DNA of 64,000 bases from Bradyrhizobium xenonodulans (GCF_027594865.1 NZ_CP089391.1:2696501-2760500); one strand, 5' to 3'. Shown: positions 10,392 to 19,447, numbered from the stretch's first letter. The notes: a model not told the origin generated them from the sequence alone. Numbers and translations are program-made.

Positions 10392-11074
10392 GACACCAGC
10401 TCCTCGACGATGCGGGCGGCCGCGGCGATGCCGAGGATCACCGGACCGGGATAGGCGGTGCGCACGCGCGCCTTGTTGGCGCTGGTGTAGCTGATGCAAT
10501 CCATCACCACGAGATCGGGTTCGAGGTCGGCCATCGTGCGTGCGGCCTCGTCGACCGTGGCGTCGTTCGAACCGGGACGCAGCGTGATGCCGACCACCTC
10601 GACGCCGTCGCGCTGCCACTTCTTGTCGATCAGCACGGTCTGCTCGGGCAGCGGCGAGAACACGCCGAGCCGGCCCTTCGGCAGCACCGCCTCGACGAGA
10701 TTATGCAGGATGGCCGAGGGCAGGATGACGAGGCCATCGGCCGCGAGATTGGGGAATTTGCCGGTGCAGGCCATCAGCGTGACGCCGACGCCCTCATGCT
10801 TGAAGCGGATGATCTGCTGGCTCGCGCGCCGCTCCACCTCCTTCTTGCTGATGGTGACGCCGTCGCCGTTCGGCAGCAGCGTGAACAGCGTGTCGTAGCC
10901 GTCCATTGGCGGGATGGCGTCGATCTCGGCGCGGCTCATGCCGTCGAGCGCGCCGCGCAGCTCGATCTGGATGCCGGGCGAGAGCACGGTGGCGATCTCG
11001 GACGCGACGGTGGGACGCGGGCTCTGGCCGATCACGACGACCCCGACGCGCTGGTGCTGCAATGGCATGTTCAT
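10388..11074 (-). CDS. AroM family protein (Asp/Glu/hydantoin racemase-like fold)
   Basis: 228 residues from the ATG at 11074 (MNMPLQHQR), two bases after the ATPase stop. The N-terminus VVVIGQSPRPT is the AroM hallmark. Two cysteines, in LMACTGKF and VMDCISYT, sit where the Asp/Glu/hydantoin racemase superfamily carries its two catalytic cysteines. E. coli AroM has no established reaction. In this operon a racemase or isomerase step on the imported compound before hydrolysis is the natural guess, but it is inference. Confidence 0.82.
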   Translation of the reverse strand: MNMPLQHQRVGVVVIGQSPRPTVASEIATVLSPGIQIELRGALDGMSRAEIDAIPPMDGYDTLFTLLPNGDGVTISKKEVERRASQQIIRFKHEGVGVTLMACTGKFPNLAADGLVILPSAILHNLVEAVLPKGRLGVFSPLPEQTVLIDKKWQRDGVEVVGITLRPGSNDATVDEAARTMADLEPDLVVMDCISYTSANKARVRTAYPGPVILGIAAAARIVEELVS

Positions 11075-11076
11075 GT

Positions 11077-12147
11077 CTAGTCCTTCAAGACGACGAGATC
11101 GGCCGGCGTCCACTGAAGCGTGACACCGTTGCCGGGAACGAACAGGCGGCTCGTGCCTGCATTGGGCTGCTGCACGAGGACGCGATGGCCGCCCTCGAGG
11201 GTGATGCGGTAGAGCACGGCGCCGCCGAGGAAGTTGGTGTTCTCGACGGTGCCGTGGGCGGAGCTGCCGGCTGTGATGGCGGTGTCAGAACGCGGCGAGA
11301 GGCTGATCTTTTCCGGTCGGAGCGCCACGGAGAGAACGCCGATGCCTTGCGCCTCGGTCGGCGGCAGCGCCAGGATCAGGCCTTTGCCGACGTCCAGGTT
11401 CGGTCCGATGCGCTCGCCGCGGAAGATGTTGGTGTCGCCGATGAAGTCGGCGACGAAGCGGGTGGTGGGCTGGTTGTAGATCTCGGCGGGCGTTCCGACC
11501 TGCTCGACCCGGCCGCCGTTCATCACCGCGATGCGGTCGGACATCGCCAGCGCTTCTTCCTGGTCGTGGGTGACGAACACGAGCGTGAGACCCAGCTTCT
11601 TCTGGAGCTGCTTGAGCTCGAACTGCATCTGCTGGCGCAGCTTCTTGTCGAGCGCGCCGAGCGGCTCGTCGCAGAGCAGGACGCGCGGCGCGATCACGAT
11701 GGCGCGGGCGAGCGCGACGCGCTGCTGCTGACCGCCGGAAAGCTGGGCGGGACGGCGCGCTTCGAGGCCGGACAGCTCGACCATGGCCAGCGCTGCCTTC
11801 ACCTTGGCCGCGATGCTGGCCTTGTCGAGCCCGCGCATGCGCAGGCCGAAGGCGACGTTCTCGGCGACGGTGCGATGCGGGAACAGTGCGTAGTTCTGGA
11901 ACACCATGCCCATGTCGCGCTTGTGCGCGGGCACGTGGGTGATATCGGCGCCATCGACGCGGATCGCGCCCGCGCTCGGCATCTCGAAGCCCGCGATCAT
12001 CCGCAGCGTCGTGGTCTTGCCACAGCCGGACGGGCCGAGCAGGGAGAAGAACTCGCCCTGCCGGATGTCCATGGCGACCGCATCGACCGCGCGCACGCCG
12101 CCGTCATAGACCTTGCTGACGCCGGCGATCTCGATCGACGCGCTCAT
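11077..12147 (-). CDS. ABC transporter ATP-binding protein, PotA-like
   Basis: 356 residues from ATG at 12147 ([17 protein letters not shown]). It has Walker [11 protein letters not shown]-loop [11 protein letters not shown], signature [14 protein letters not shown], Walker [12 protein letters not shown] and H-loop VTHDQEEAL, followed by a C-terminal TOBE-type regulatory domain ([15 protein letters not shown]). This is the polyamine/iron/phosphonate-type importer ATPase. The ATG overlaps the stop of the binding-protein gene by 4 bases. It energises the two permeases encoded upstream. Confidence 0.92.
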   Translation of the reverse strand: MSASIEIAGVSKVYDGGVRAVDAVAMDIRQGEFFSLLGPSGCGKTTTLRMIAGFEMPSAGAIRVDGADITHVPAHKRDMGMVFQNYALFPHRTVAENVAFGLRMRGLDKASIAAKVKAALAMVELSGLEARRPAQLSGGQQQRVALARAIVIAPRVLLCDEPLGALDKKLRQQMQFELKQLQKKLGLTLVFVTHDQEEALAMSDRIAVMNGGRVEQVGTPAEIYNQPTTRFVADFIGDTNIFRGERIGPNLDVGKGLILALPPTEAQGIGVLSVALRPEKISLSPRSDTAITAGSSAHGTVENTNFLGGAVLYRITLEGGHRVLVQQPNAGTSRLFVPGNGVTLQWTPADLVVLKD

Positions 12148-13202
12148 GCGCGGAAGATCCGGTTGACGCGCTGGTCGATCTCGTCCTTGCGCTCGTTGTA
12201 CCATTTCCAGTCGACCTGGATCAGCTTCGAGACCTTCTCGGGCGTGGTGAGCAGCTTGGCGTCGTATTTTGCGTCGAGCTTCACCTTCTTGTTGGCCGGC
12301 GAATACCACACGGTCTCCGCAAGGCGCTTCTGCACCTCGGGACGGAGCATGTAGTTGACGTAGGCGTTGGCGAGCTCCTTCATCTTGCTGCCGGGCGTGA
12401 TGGTCAAAACCTGCTCCAGCGACAGCACGCCTTCGCTCGGCGAGACGAAGTCGGTCGGCTGGTTCTGGCCGTCATAGCGGTAGATGCCGGAATCGTGGAT
12501 GACGCAGAGGCCGACCTCGCCCGACAGCAGCATCTTCTCCATCGCGCCGGTGAAATCGACGATCTTGATCGGCTTTAGCTTCTCCAGCGCGGTGTAAGCG
12601 GCATCGAGATCGGTCTGGCCCTTGCCGAACAGCGTGCCGCACATCATCAGGAAGGCCTGGCCGAGGCTGTTGACGGGGATGACGTAGCCGCCGCGGACGC
12701 CGTTATACTTGGCGTCCCACAGCTCCTTCCAGGAGGTGATGGCGCCATAGCCCTTGTCGGTGCGCAGCCCAAGGCCGATGGCGCTGGTGAAGATCGAGAC
12801 GCCGACGATCTTGTCGCTGATCGCGTAGGGGTAGACGTCGGCGAGGTTCGGCACGAGCTTGGGATCGATCTTCGGCTCGACCAGGCCCATCTCGGCCGCG
12901 GCCCATTGCTCGTTGGAATTGGTGTGCAGCACGTCGTAGATCGGTGCCGAGCGCGAGCTCGCCTGGAGCTTCGGCAAGTACGGGAAGGCGGAGTCGGTCT
13001 GGAGCTTGCACTTGAACTCGCTCTCGAAGGCGGGGCCGATCTCGGCCTTCATGATGTCGCCCCATTTGCCGCCCCAGCCGGTGATGCGCAGCGTCGGATC
13101 GTCGGCTCGCGCGACGCAAGGCGCAGCGATCGTGCCGATGCCGAGCGAGGCGCTCGCGGTCAGAAAACGGCGGCGGCTGAGCGATCCCAGAGCTTTCATC
13201 AT
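12144..13202 (-). CDS. Extracellular solute-binding protein, PotD/family-1 type
   Basis: 352 residues from ATGATG at 13202/13199. It has a twin-arginine-like signal ([15 protein letters not shown]) with cleavage near CVARA, so export may be by Tat. The mature part starts [12 protein letters not shown], as in spermidine/putrescine-type binding proteins, and the C-terminus has the usual [15 protein letters not shown] helix. It is the ligand receptor of the importer. Family members bind polyamines, but many relatives bind other small cations or acids, so the ligand is open. Confidence 0.9.
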   Translation of the reverse strand: MMKALGSLSRRRFLTASASLGIGTIAAPCVARADDPTLRITGWGGKWGDIMKAEIGPAFESEFKCKLQTDSAFPYLPKLQASSRSAPIYDVLHTNSNEQWAAAEMGLVEPKIDPKLVPNLADVYPYAISDKIVGVSIFTSAIGLGLRTDKGYGAITSWKELWDAKYNGVRGGYVIPVNSLGQAFLMMCGTLFGKGQTDLDAAYTALEKLKPIKIVDFTGAMEKMLLSGEVGLCVIHDSGIYRYDGQNQPTDFVSPSEGVLSLEQVLTITPGSKMKELANAYVNYMLRPEVQKRLAETVWYSPANKKVKLDAKYDAKLLTTPEKVSKLIQVDWKWYNERKDEIDQRVNRIFRA

Positions 13203-13230
13203 ATCCTGATTCCTTCGGTGCAATGAGCAG

Positions 13231-14109
13231 TTACAATTTGACGTAGGAGCGCAAGCCCACCGTGCGGTCGAGCCCGATGACGACGACGAACGCGAGCACG
13301 ATCGAGACGACGGACGCAGCGCCAATGGTCCCGTCCAGATCGAACTTGAGGTAGTTGAACAGCGTGACCGGCAGCGTCTCGTTGCCCGGTGAGACCAGGA
13401 ACAGCGAGACCGGAAACTGGTCGAAGGAGACGATGAAGGCGAAGATGGCGCCTGCCAGCACGCCCGGCTTGATCAGCGGCAGCGTCACCTCGAAGAAAGT
13501 GCGCAACGGGCTGGCGCCGAGATTGCGTGCGGCTTCCTCGAGGCGGGTGTCGAAATTATGCAGGACGGCGAGCGTGGTGCGCACCACATAAGGCAGCGTC
13601 ACCAGCGTGTGGCCGGCCACGAGACCCCAGGTCGGACGTCCCACGTCGAGCAGCACATAGGTCTGGAACAGCGCAAGTCCGGTCAGGATCGCCGGCAGCA
13701 TCAGCGGCGAGAGCATCGTCGCCACGATCAGCCTCGTGCCCGGCAGATTGCCGCGCGCCAGCGCCAGCGCGGCGGAGGCGCCGAGGATCGTTGCGGACAC
13801 GGTGGTGAGGACCGCAACTTCGAGGCTGAAGCCGAGCGCATGCATGAAGTCGCGCGAGGCGAAGAATTTCTCGAACCAGCGCAAGGACACGCCGACCGGC
13901 GGGAACTGGATGAAGGGTGTGGGGTTCAGGGCGAACACGACGACGATCGCGATCGGGGCCAGCAGGAAGGCCAGGATGGCGATGTTGATCGCGAGATAGA
14001 GGGTGCGGCCGGAACGCCTGACGCTTCCGGCGGTCCGCGCGGGTGCGGCCGGCCGGCTTGCTGCGAGCGATGGGCTGTGCGAGGCCGTGGTTTGCATCGT
14101 CGGCCTCAC
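13231..14109 (-). CDS. ABC transporter permease, PotC-like
   Basis: 292 residues from GTG at 14109, overlapping the upstream stop by GTGA; ATG at 14097 is an alternative. About six membrane segments are visible, beginning LYLAINIAILAFLLAPIAIV. The cytoplasmic EAA loop reads EEAARNLGASPLRTFFEVTLP, the coupling site for the ATPase. Second channel subunit of the polyamine-type importer, 28 bases before the binding-protein gene. Confidence 0.9.
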   Translation of the reverse strand: MRPTMQTTASHSPSLAASRPAAPARTAGSVRRSGRTLYLAINIAILAFLLAPIAIVVVFALNPTPFIQFPPVGVSLRWFEKFFASRDFMHALGFSLEVAVLTTVSATILGASAALALARGNLPGTRLIVATMLSPLMLPAILTGLALFQTYVLLDVGRPTWGLVAGHTLVTLPYVVRTTLAVLHNFDTRLEEAARNLGASPLRTFFEVTLPLIKPGVLAGAIFAFIVSFDQFPVSLFLVSPGNETLPVTLFNYLKFDLDGTIGAASVVSIVLAFVVVIGLDRTVGLRSYVKL

Positions 14110-14981
14110 TGCAACTCGCGCTGGCCGGAGACGAGGCCGAGCGCGCGGTTATAGGCGACGACGAGCAGCAGCGAGATCATCAGCAGGACGATGCCGAGCG
14201 CGGCGGCGAAGCCGACGTTGAAGTTCGCGGAGATCTGCTGGTAGATCAGGATCGGCAGCGTCATGATCTGGAAGCCGCCGAGCAGGATCGGGGTGACATA
14301 GGCGCTGATCGCGAGCGCGAACACCAGGAGCGAGCCGGCGAGGATGCCGGGCAGGCTGAGCGGCAGCGTCACCTCGATGAAGGCGCGCAACGGGCTGGCG
14401 CCGAGATTTTCGGCGGCCTGCTCCAGCCGCTCGTCGATGCGGCCGATCACGCCTGTCAGCGTCAGCACCATGAAGGGCACGTAGATGTGGACGAGGCCGA
14501 CCACGATGCCGGTCTCGCTGTACATCAGTTTCAACGGCTGAGAGATCAGGCCGAACGCGAGCAGGGTCTCGTTGATCACGCCCTTGTCGGACAGCAGCGT
14601 CATCCAGGCGAAGGTGCGCACCACGATGCCGGTCAGCATCGGCGCCAGCACCGCCATCAGCAGCAGCGCGTGTCCGGTGCGGCTCTTGATGCGTGCCATC
14701 CAGTGCGCCAGCGGATAGCCGATGAGAAGCGCGACCAGCGTGGTGACGAGCCCGATCCGGATCGTGGTCCAGATCACCTCGAGATAATAGGGATCGCCGA
14801 TCATGCGGGCGTAATGACGGGTGGTGAAGGCGACCTTCGGCATCACCACCGGGTTGCCGGTCAGCACGCTCATCAGCGCCATCAGCCCGATCGGCAGGAA
14901 GAAGAACAAGGCGAACAGCAGCGCGCTCGGCAGGATGAAGAGCGCAAGGCCGTTAGGGCGCGTGGTCGCGGTGCTGCTCAT
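14106..14981 (-). CDS. ABC transporter permease, PotB-like
   Basis: 291 residues. First membrane helix is FILPSALLFALFFFLPIGLM; several more follow. The EAA loop is EQAAENLGASPLRAFIEVTLP, almost identical to that of the partner permease at 13231-14109, as expected of two channel subunits gripping the same ATPase dimer. The ATG at 14981 overlaps the iclR stop by 4 bases, so the transporter is translationally coupled to the regulator. Confidence 0.9.
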   Translation of the reverse strand: MSSTATTRPNGLALFILPSALLFALFFFLPIGLMALMSVLTGNPVVMPKVAFTTRHYARMIGDPYYLEVIWTTIRIGLVTTLVALLIGYPLAHWMARIKSRTGHALLLMAVLAPMLTGIVVRTFAWMTLLSDKGVINETLLAFGLISQPLKLMYSETGIVVGLVHIYVPFMVLTLTGVIGRIDERLEQAAENLGASPLRAFIEVTLPLSLPGILAGSLLVFALAISAYVTPILLGGFQIMTLPILIYQQISANFNVGFAAALGIVLLMISLLLVVAYNRALGLVSGQRELQ

Positions 14982-15760
14982 CGCGTCCCCGTCTGAATGC
15001 GGGTTGCAGCCTGATCGAGCGGATCGCCCGTCAGTCGTCGCAATTTCGTGGCCATCGCCGCGAGCTCGCGGCGGACATTGGCGCGCTCGGCGGCGGTGGT
15101 GGCCTGCACCGAATAGGACACCGCGATCCCGATCATCTCGCCGGTCTCGCCGCTCTTGAGCGCAAAACCTTGCGAACCGACGCCCTCGATCGATTCATCG
15201 GCCGCGTCCGACACGCCGGTACGGCGGATCTCGTCGAGGCGCGCCATCAACTGCTTGAAGTTCTGCGGCGAGTTGCGCGGCAGTTTTGGATAGGTCGCCG
15301 GCACCCGCGCGCGGATATCCTCGTCGGAGAGGCGGGCGAGCATGGCGCGGCCGTTCGACGTGGCGAGCGCCGGCGTGCGCTGGCCCGGCGGATTGACGAC
15401 GCGCAAGGGGTTCGAGCCCGGCACGATGCGGAGCACGACCTGCTCGTAGCCGTCGAGTACCGCGATGTAGCCGGTGTGTCCGGTCCGCGCGCAGACCTCG
15501 CGCAGCTCGCGCTCGGCCATGCTGATGAGGTCGTCATGGGCGCGGTGCAGCCGGCCGAGCTCGAAGGTGAGCAGGCCCGGCCGGTAGCGGCGGGTGTGGG
15601 GGTCCTGCTCGAGCAGGCCGCAATCGCGCAACGACCGCAGCAATCGTGAGGTCGAGCTCTTCGGCTTGCCGGTCAGCGCCATCACGTCCGCGAACGACAG
15701 ATCCGGCCGCGCGCTGGAGAAGCAGCGGAGAATCTCGATGGCGTTGGTGAGCGCGCTCAT
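14978..15760 (-). CDS. IclR family transcriptional regulator
   Basis: 260 residues from ATG at 15760 (MSALTNAIEILRCF); the upstream frame to 15844 contains a candidate operator rather than protein-like sequence. The N-terminal winged helix-turn-helix reads LSFADVMALTGKPKSSTSRLLRSL. The C-terminal effector domain has the family pattern HTGYIAVLDGYEQVVLR and ends GIAVSY. It is the first gene of the eight-gene operon and overlaps the permease gene, so it probably controls its own operon in response to the imported compound. Confidence 0.9.
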   Translation of the reverse strand: MSALTNAIEILRCFSSARPDLSFADVMALTGKPKSSTSRLLRSLRDCGLLEQDPHTRRYRPGLLTFELGRLHRAHDDLISMAERELREVCARTGHTGYIAVLDGYEQVVLRIVPGSNPLRVVNPPGQRTPALATSNGRAMLARLSDEDIRARVPATYPKLPRNSPQNFKQLMARLDEIRRTGVSDAADESIEGVGSQGFALKSGETGEMIGIAVSYSVQATTAAERANVRRELAAMATKLRRLTGDPLDQAATRIQTGTR

Positions 15761-15789
15761 GAAGGCAGCCCGGGCGTTGGTCCAAAGGA

Positions 15790-15806
15790 GTTCCAAATTT
15801 CGGAAC
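15790..15806. promoter_or_regulatory. Candidate IclR operator
   Basis: GTTCC, seven bases (containing AAATTT), then GGAAC: a 5+5 perfect inverted repeat 30-46 bases upstream of the iclR start codon. IclR-family proteins bind short palindromes of the TGGAAA..TTTCCA kind near their own promoter. The rest of the gap to the esterase gene (15807-15949) shows nothing recognisable. Confidence 0.35.
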
Positions 15807-15949
15807 CTTGTCCCAAATTCTAGGCCTGGCACGAAAACGGGCAAGCGGAAATTTCGCGCAGGCTGGCGCCCGATTGCGCAGATGCGGCGGAAGGTCGCCT
15901 GGAGCAGCGGCGGAGCGGCGCCCCACGGTCGGGTGCGCCGCTCCTGAGG

Positions 15950-16570
15950 TCAGGCCGCTTCGGCGGCGATGCTGCCGATCCAGCCGCGGGCGAGCGTGAC
16001 GTCGGCCTGCGACAATTGATGGCCCGCCGGCAGCACCTTGTGCTCGACGCTCGCGCCCGCTTCGGAGAGCAGCGCGGCAAGTTGCGCCGAATTACTCGCC
16101 GGCACGATCGGATCGGCCTGCCCGGAGAGCAGCAGCACCGGCTTGCCGCCAAGCTCCGCCTTGGGCGGCCCCGACAGCGGCACCATGGCGCGCAACAGGA
16201 TGGCGCCCGCCAGCGCGTCAGGCCTCAGCAGCAACAGCGCGGCTGCGATGTTGGCGCCGTTGGAGAAGCCGACCGCGACGGGCGCGGCGATGCCATATCG
16301 CTTTCGCGTCTCCGCGACGAAGTCGCCGAGTTCGTGCGCGCGCTTGCGCACATCGTCCTCGTCGAACACGCCCTCCGAAAGGCGGCGGAAGAAGCGCGGC
16401 ATGCCGTGCTCGAGCACGCGGCCGCGCGGCGAGAGCAGGGCGGAGCCTGACGAGATCATCTTGCCGAGCCCGAGCAGGTCGTTCTCGTCGCCGCCGGTGC
16501 CGTGCAGCAGCAGGAGCGGAGGGGAGCCCGCGCTGGTCGCGGGCTCGAAGCGATGGATGAAGTCGGTCAT
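15950..16570 (-). CDS. Alpha/beta-hydrolase, phospholipase/carboxylesterase family (MhqD-like)
   Basis: 206 residues, the normal size for this family. The oxyanion-hole region is LLLLHGTGGDEND. The nucleophile elbow is VGFSNGAN (Ser in GFSNG), the acid is in SGQADPIVP and the histidine in PAGHQLS. It is cytoplasmic, with no signal peptide. It overlaps the ring-cleaving dioxygenase gene by 4 bases. Bacillus mhqO-mhqD encode the same pair and belong to the quinone and diphenol detoxification regulon, so hydrolysis of a ring-cleavage product or quinone adduct is likely but not shown. Confidence 0.87.
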   Translation of the reverse strand: MTDFIHRFEPATSAGSPPLLLLHGTGGDENDLLGLGKMISSGSALLSPRGRVLEHGMPRFFRRLSEGVFDEDDVRKRAHELGDFVAETRKRYGIAAPVAVGFSNGANIAAALLLLRPDALAGAILLRAMVPLSGPPKAELGGKPVLLLSGQADPIVPASNSAQLAALLSEAGASVEHKVLPAGHQLSQADVTLARGWIGSIAAEAA

Positions 16571-17505
16571 GACGCGCTCTCTTCCAGGCTCGGCAGCACG
16601 CCCTCGATCTGCTTGCGCTGCGCTTCGAGGAAGCTCGGCAGCTTCAGGTCGCGTCCCAGCGTCGCGACGGGTTCGTCGACGGCGAAGCCGGGGATGTCGG
16701 TCGCGATTTCGAACAGCACGCCGCCGGGCTCGCGGAAGTAGATCGAGCGGAAGTAGTTGCGGTCCCGCTGCTCGGTCGGATGCAGGCCGTGATTGCTCAC
16801 GAGCTTTTGCGCCATCTGGCCCTGCTCGGCATCGTCAGCCGCGCGGAAGGCGATGTGGTGGACGGAGCCGCCGCCCTGGTGTCCCCGCAAAAAGCCCTTG
16901 GCCTCGTAGATGTCGACGACGCTGCCCTCAGTGTCGCCAGATGCCTTGAAGCGGATCACCGAGCCTTCGCGTCCCGTCTCCTTGAAGCCGAACACGTCGG
17001 TGAGGACGGCAGCCGTCTTGGCCGCGCTGTCGAGCAGCAGGGTTACGCCGTGAAAGCCGCGGATCGCGTGCTCGGTGGGCACGTCGCCATTGCTCCGGCC
17101 GGGCTCGTTCTCGGCACCGGGGACGCCGACCAGGGCGAGCGCCATGCCGTCAGGATCGGTGAACGGCAGCACGGATTCGCCAAAGCGCTTCTCCAGCGCC
17201 TCGTAGGCAATGCCCTTCTCGGTGAAGCGCTGGGTCCAGTAGCCGAGCGAGCGCTGCGGCACGCGGAAGGCGGTCTGATGGGTTTCGCCGACGCCGCGGC
17301 GCCCCGCGGGCACGCCGGCCCAGGGGAAGAAGGTCAGGATGGTGCCGGGACGGCCGGTCTCGTCGCCATAATAGAAGTGATAGGTGCCGGGATCGTCGAA
17401 ATTGACCGTCTTCTTGACGAAGCGCAGGCCGAGATCCCGGGTGTAAAAGCCGAAATTGCGGATGGGGTCGCCGGCGATCGCGGTGACGTGGTGCAGTCCA
17501 GACAT
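16567..17505 (-). CDS. Ring-cleaving dioxygenase, VOC superfamily (MhqO-like)
   Basis: 312 residues from ATG at 17505 (MSGLHHVTAIAGDP); the longer upstream frame crosses the promoter region. Tandem vicinal-oxygen-chelate modules are visible: a first module with LHHVTAI and FVKKTVNFDD, and a second with GFHGVTLLL, VHHIAFRA and GVLFEIATD. These supply the two His and one Glu that bind Fe(II) in extradiol-type enzymes. It probably opens hydroquinone or catechol-like rings. It is transcribed with the esterase and divergently from a LysR regulator. Confidence 0.88.
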   Translation of the reverse strand: MSGLHHVTAIAGDPIRNFGFYTRDLGLRFVKKTVNFDDPGTYHFYYGDETGRPGTILTFFPWAGVPAGRRGVGETHQTAFRVPQRSLGYWTQRFTEKGIAYEALEKRFGESVLPFTDPDGMALALVGVPGAENEPGRSNGDVPTEHAIRGFHGVTLLLDSAAKTAAVLTDVFGFKETGREGSVIRFKASGDTEGSVVDIYEAKGFLRGHQGGGSVHHIAFRAADDAEQGQMAQKLVSNHGLHPTEQRDRNYFRSIYFREPGGVLFEIATDIPGFAVDEPVATLGRDLKLPSFLEAQRKQIEGVLPSLEESAS

Positions 17506-17564
17506 TGTCGTCCTCCAGAATTTGCAGGAGCAGTCTTGCTCTGGCCGGAAATATCGTTCCGCTT

Positions 17565-17582
17565 TGGATTGGAGACAATCCA
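17565..17582. promoter_or_regulatory. Candidate LysR operator 1 (perfect 7+7 inverted repeat)
   Basis: TGGATTG-GAGA-CAATCCA lies in the 130-base gap between the divergent dioxygenase and lysR genes. Its core ATTGGAGACAAT closely matches a second site at 17608-17620 (ATTTGGAAACAAT). LysR proteins bind pairs of such dyads between divergently transcribed genes. Confidence 0.5.
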
Positions 17583-17605
17583 TGCAAATATGACGTCTAT
17601 GTCTA

Positions 17606-17622
17606 CGATTTGGAAACAATCG
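17606..17622. promoter_or_regulatory. Candidate LysR operator 2
   Basis: CGATT, seven bases, AATCG, with core ATTTGGAAACAAT resembling operator 1. The centres of the two sites are about 41 bases apart, roughly four helical turns, so both would face the same side of DNA. This one ends 13 bases before the lysR TTG start, so binding here would hinder lysR expression (autorepression). Confidence 0.45.
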
Positions 17623-17635
17623 GGCGGCCCGGCCC

Positions 17636-18565
17636 TTGGATAAGGTCTCCAGCCTCAGGGCCTTCGTGAAGGTGGTCGAAAGCGGCAGCTTTGCCGAGGC
17701 CGGCCGGCAGCTGCGGCTGTCGCGCTCGGCGATCAGCAAATACATCGCCGACCTCGAAGAGAGCCTCGGCGTCCAGCTCCTGAACCGGACCACCCGGCAC
17801 GCCAGCCCGACCGAGAACGGCCAGCGCTATTTCGAGCGCGCCGTGGTGATCCTCTCCGAGATCGAGGCGGCCGACCAGGCGGTGACGCAGGCCCAGTCGG
17901 CGCCGCGGGGTCTGTTGCGGGTCAACGCGCCGATGTCGTTCGGCACGATGCGGCTGGGCCCCGTGCTCGCCGACTTCATGGCGCGCTATGGCGAGCTTCA
18001 GCTCCAGATCGTGCTCAGCGACGATCTGCTCGATCCGGTGCAGGACGGCTTTGACGTGACGTTGCGGATTGCGGAATTGGAATCATCGAGCTTGATCGCG
18101 CGAAAAATCATGCCGGTGGCGCGCATGATCTGCGCCTCGCCCGATTATCTCGCGCGTCACGGCACGCCAAGACATCCGCAGGATCTGCGCGAGCATACTT
18201 CGCTCACTTACGGATTCCTGCTGACCGGCAATCAGTGGAAGCTCACAGGCAGCGACGGCGACCACTGGATCCAGCCGGCCTGGTCGCTCTGCGTCAACAA
18301 CGCCGAGGTGCTGCGCGACGTCGCGATCAAGGGCAGGGGGCTGGCGCTACTGCCGGAGTTCATTGCGGCGGACGCGTTGAAGACGGGCGAACTGCGGACC
18401 GTGCTGGACGAGTATTCTGCGCCGCCACTCGCGCTCTACGCGGTCTATCCAGCGACCCGGCATCTGTCGGTGAAAGTCAGGCTCTTCATCGATTTTCTGG
18501 TCGAACGCTTCAGCCGTGACGAGGACGAATCCGGCGGGCGCAGACGTGCGGAGGCGAGGCCGTGA
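17636..18565 (+). CDS. LysR family transcriptional regulator
   Basis: 309 residues from TTG at 17636 (MDKVSSLRAFVKVVE); no ATG lies near the conserved start. The winged helix-turn-helix is GSFAEAGRQLRLSRSAISKYI, with the linker helix entering LNRTTRHASPTENG, as in the CrgA/AaeR-like branch. The C-terminal periplasmic-binding-like effector domain ends LFIDFLVERF. It diverges from the dioxygenase-esterase pair and is the likely regulator of both, probably sensing a quinone or aromatic compound. Confidence 0.9.
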   Translation: MDKVSSLRAFVKVVESGSFAEAGRQLRLSRSAISKYIADLEESLGVQLLNRTTRHASPTENGQRYFERAVVILSEIEAADQAVTQAQSAPRGLLRVNAPMSFGTMRLGPVLADFMARYGELQLQIVLSDDLLDPVQDGFDVTLRIAELESSSLIARKIMPVARMICASPDYLARHGTPRHPQDLREHTSLTYGFLLTGNQWKLTGSDGDHWIQPAWSLCVNNAEVLRDVAIKGRGLALLPEFIAADALKTGELRTVLDEYSAPPLALYAVYPATRHLSVKVRLFIDFLVERFSRDEDESGGRRRAEARP

Positions 18566-18970
18566 CCCATAAATCTGCCGGGCGACTTGCCCCCGGTGCA
18601 AGATATGCACGGTTCGGATCAGAAGCGGTCCTGCCGGAAAACGCAGTATAGGTCGGTCGGCTAAGGGCCGGATGCGAAAGAGCGTGTACTAAGCAAGTCT
18701 TGGTCAGCTTGATCAGATCGCCCGTATCGACCCACCGAGAGTCCCGCGCAGGTGGCTGGACACTATTATACCGTAACGGAAACCTGAACTTTCTTCCCAT
18801 CCCTCGGGACTCATACTTGCGTCCCGACATCGCGCCTTCAGATACGGAAAGCTTCAGCCGCTGCCGGGCGTCGCCGAGGGCTCTCTTTCGCGCCGCCGCG
18901 AAGAGCCGGGGCCTGACGTGTAGCTCGTCGGCGCTTCTCGACTTAGTTTCAACAAGCTCAGGAGGAACAC
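18566..18970. other. 405-base gap without a recognisable gene
   Basis: Only short unconvincing frames occur on both strands. It is visibly less GC-rich than its surroundings (for example around 18760-18800). A small dyad GTGCA-AGATA-TGCAC lies at 18596-18610, just after lysR. The last bases carry a strong Shine-Dalgarno AGGAGG (18960-18965) for the next gene, whose promoter must be within this gap; no clear -35/-10 pair was identified. Confidence 0.6.
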
Positions 18971-19447
18971 ATGCGGAAGTCTCTCAGCTTTTTCCTTTCT
19001 GGCGTGGCATTGGCCGTCGCGGCGTCGACTGCTGTAGCCGGTGAGCGGGTACTTGAGTTCAAGCTGGTCACGAAGCCAATCGACCTCAAGGTCATAGAGG
19101 CCGCAAACGTCGAAGGGCAGACGGTTGTGTCTGGCAAATTCTTTGGGGTCGCCGTCTTCAACGATGGCCGTATCGGAGTGAAAGAGTTCGTCAATAGTTC
19201 GGACTTGCTCAAAGGGTCGGGTCCCTTCTTCGGCTATAGCACTTACACCTTCGAGGAAGGCTCGATTACGGCGCGCTACACCGGTTCCGCCAAAGACGGC
19301 AAATCAACGGGCGAATACACGATTCTGTCGGGCACAGGTGCTTACGCGAACGCCACGGGTACGGGAACAATCGAAAGCGCACCGAACCCATTCAAGGGCG
19401 TCAACCTGCTGAACATAAAGCTCGTCGTTAAAACATCGGGTTCGTGA
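18971..19447 (+). CDS. Small secreted protein, possibly allene-oxide-cyclase/dirigent-like barrel
   Basis: 158 residues with a clear Sec signal peptide (MRKSLSFFLSGVALAVAAS, cleavage after AVAGE near residue 24). Strong AGGAGG ribosome site 5 bases upstream. The mature protein is rich in Gly, Thr and aromatic residues and predicted strands. GEYTILSGTGAYANATGTG near residues 117-135 resembles the GGTGxYxxAxG pattern of allene oxide cyclase-like and dirigent barrels; this is weak pattern similarity, so function is not assigned. It has no cysteines, and its codon choice is less GC-rich than the neighbours, suggesting separate acquisition. Downstream (19448-19676) no gene is seen. Confidence 0.75.
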   Translation: MRKSLSFFLSGVALAVAASTAVAGERVLEFKLVTKPIDLKVIEAANVEGQTVVSGKFFGVAVFNDGRIGVKEFVNSSDLLKGSGPFFGYSTYTFEEGSITARYTGSAKDGKSTGEYTILSGTGAYANATGTGTIESAPNPFKGVNLLNIKLVVKTSGS

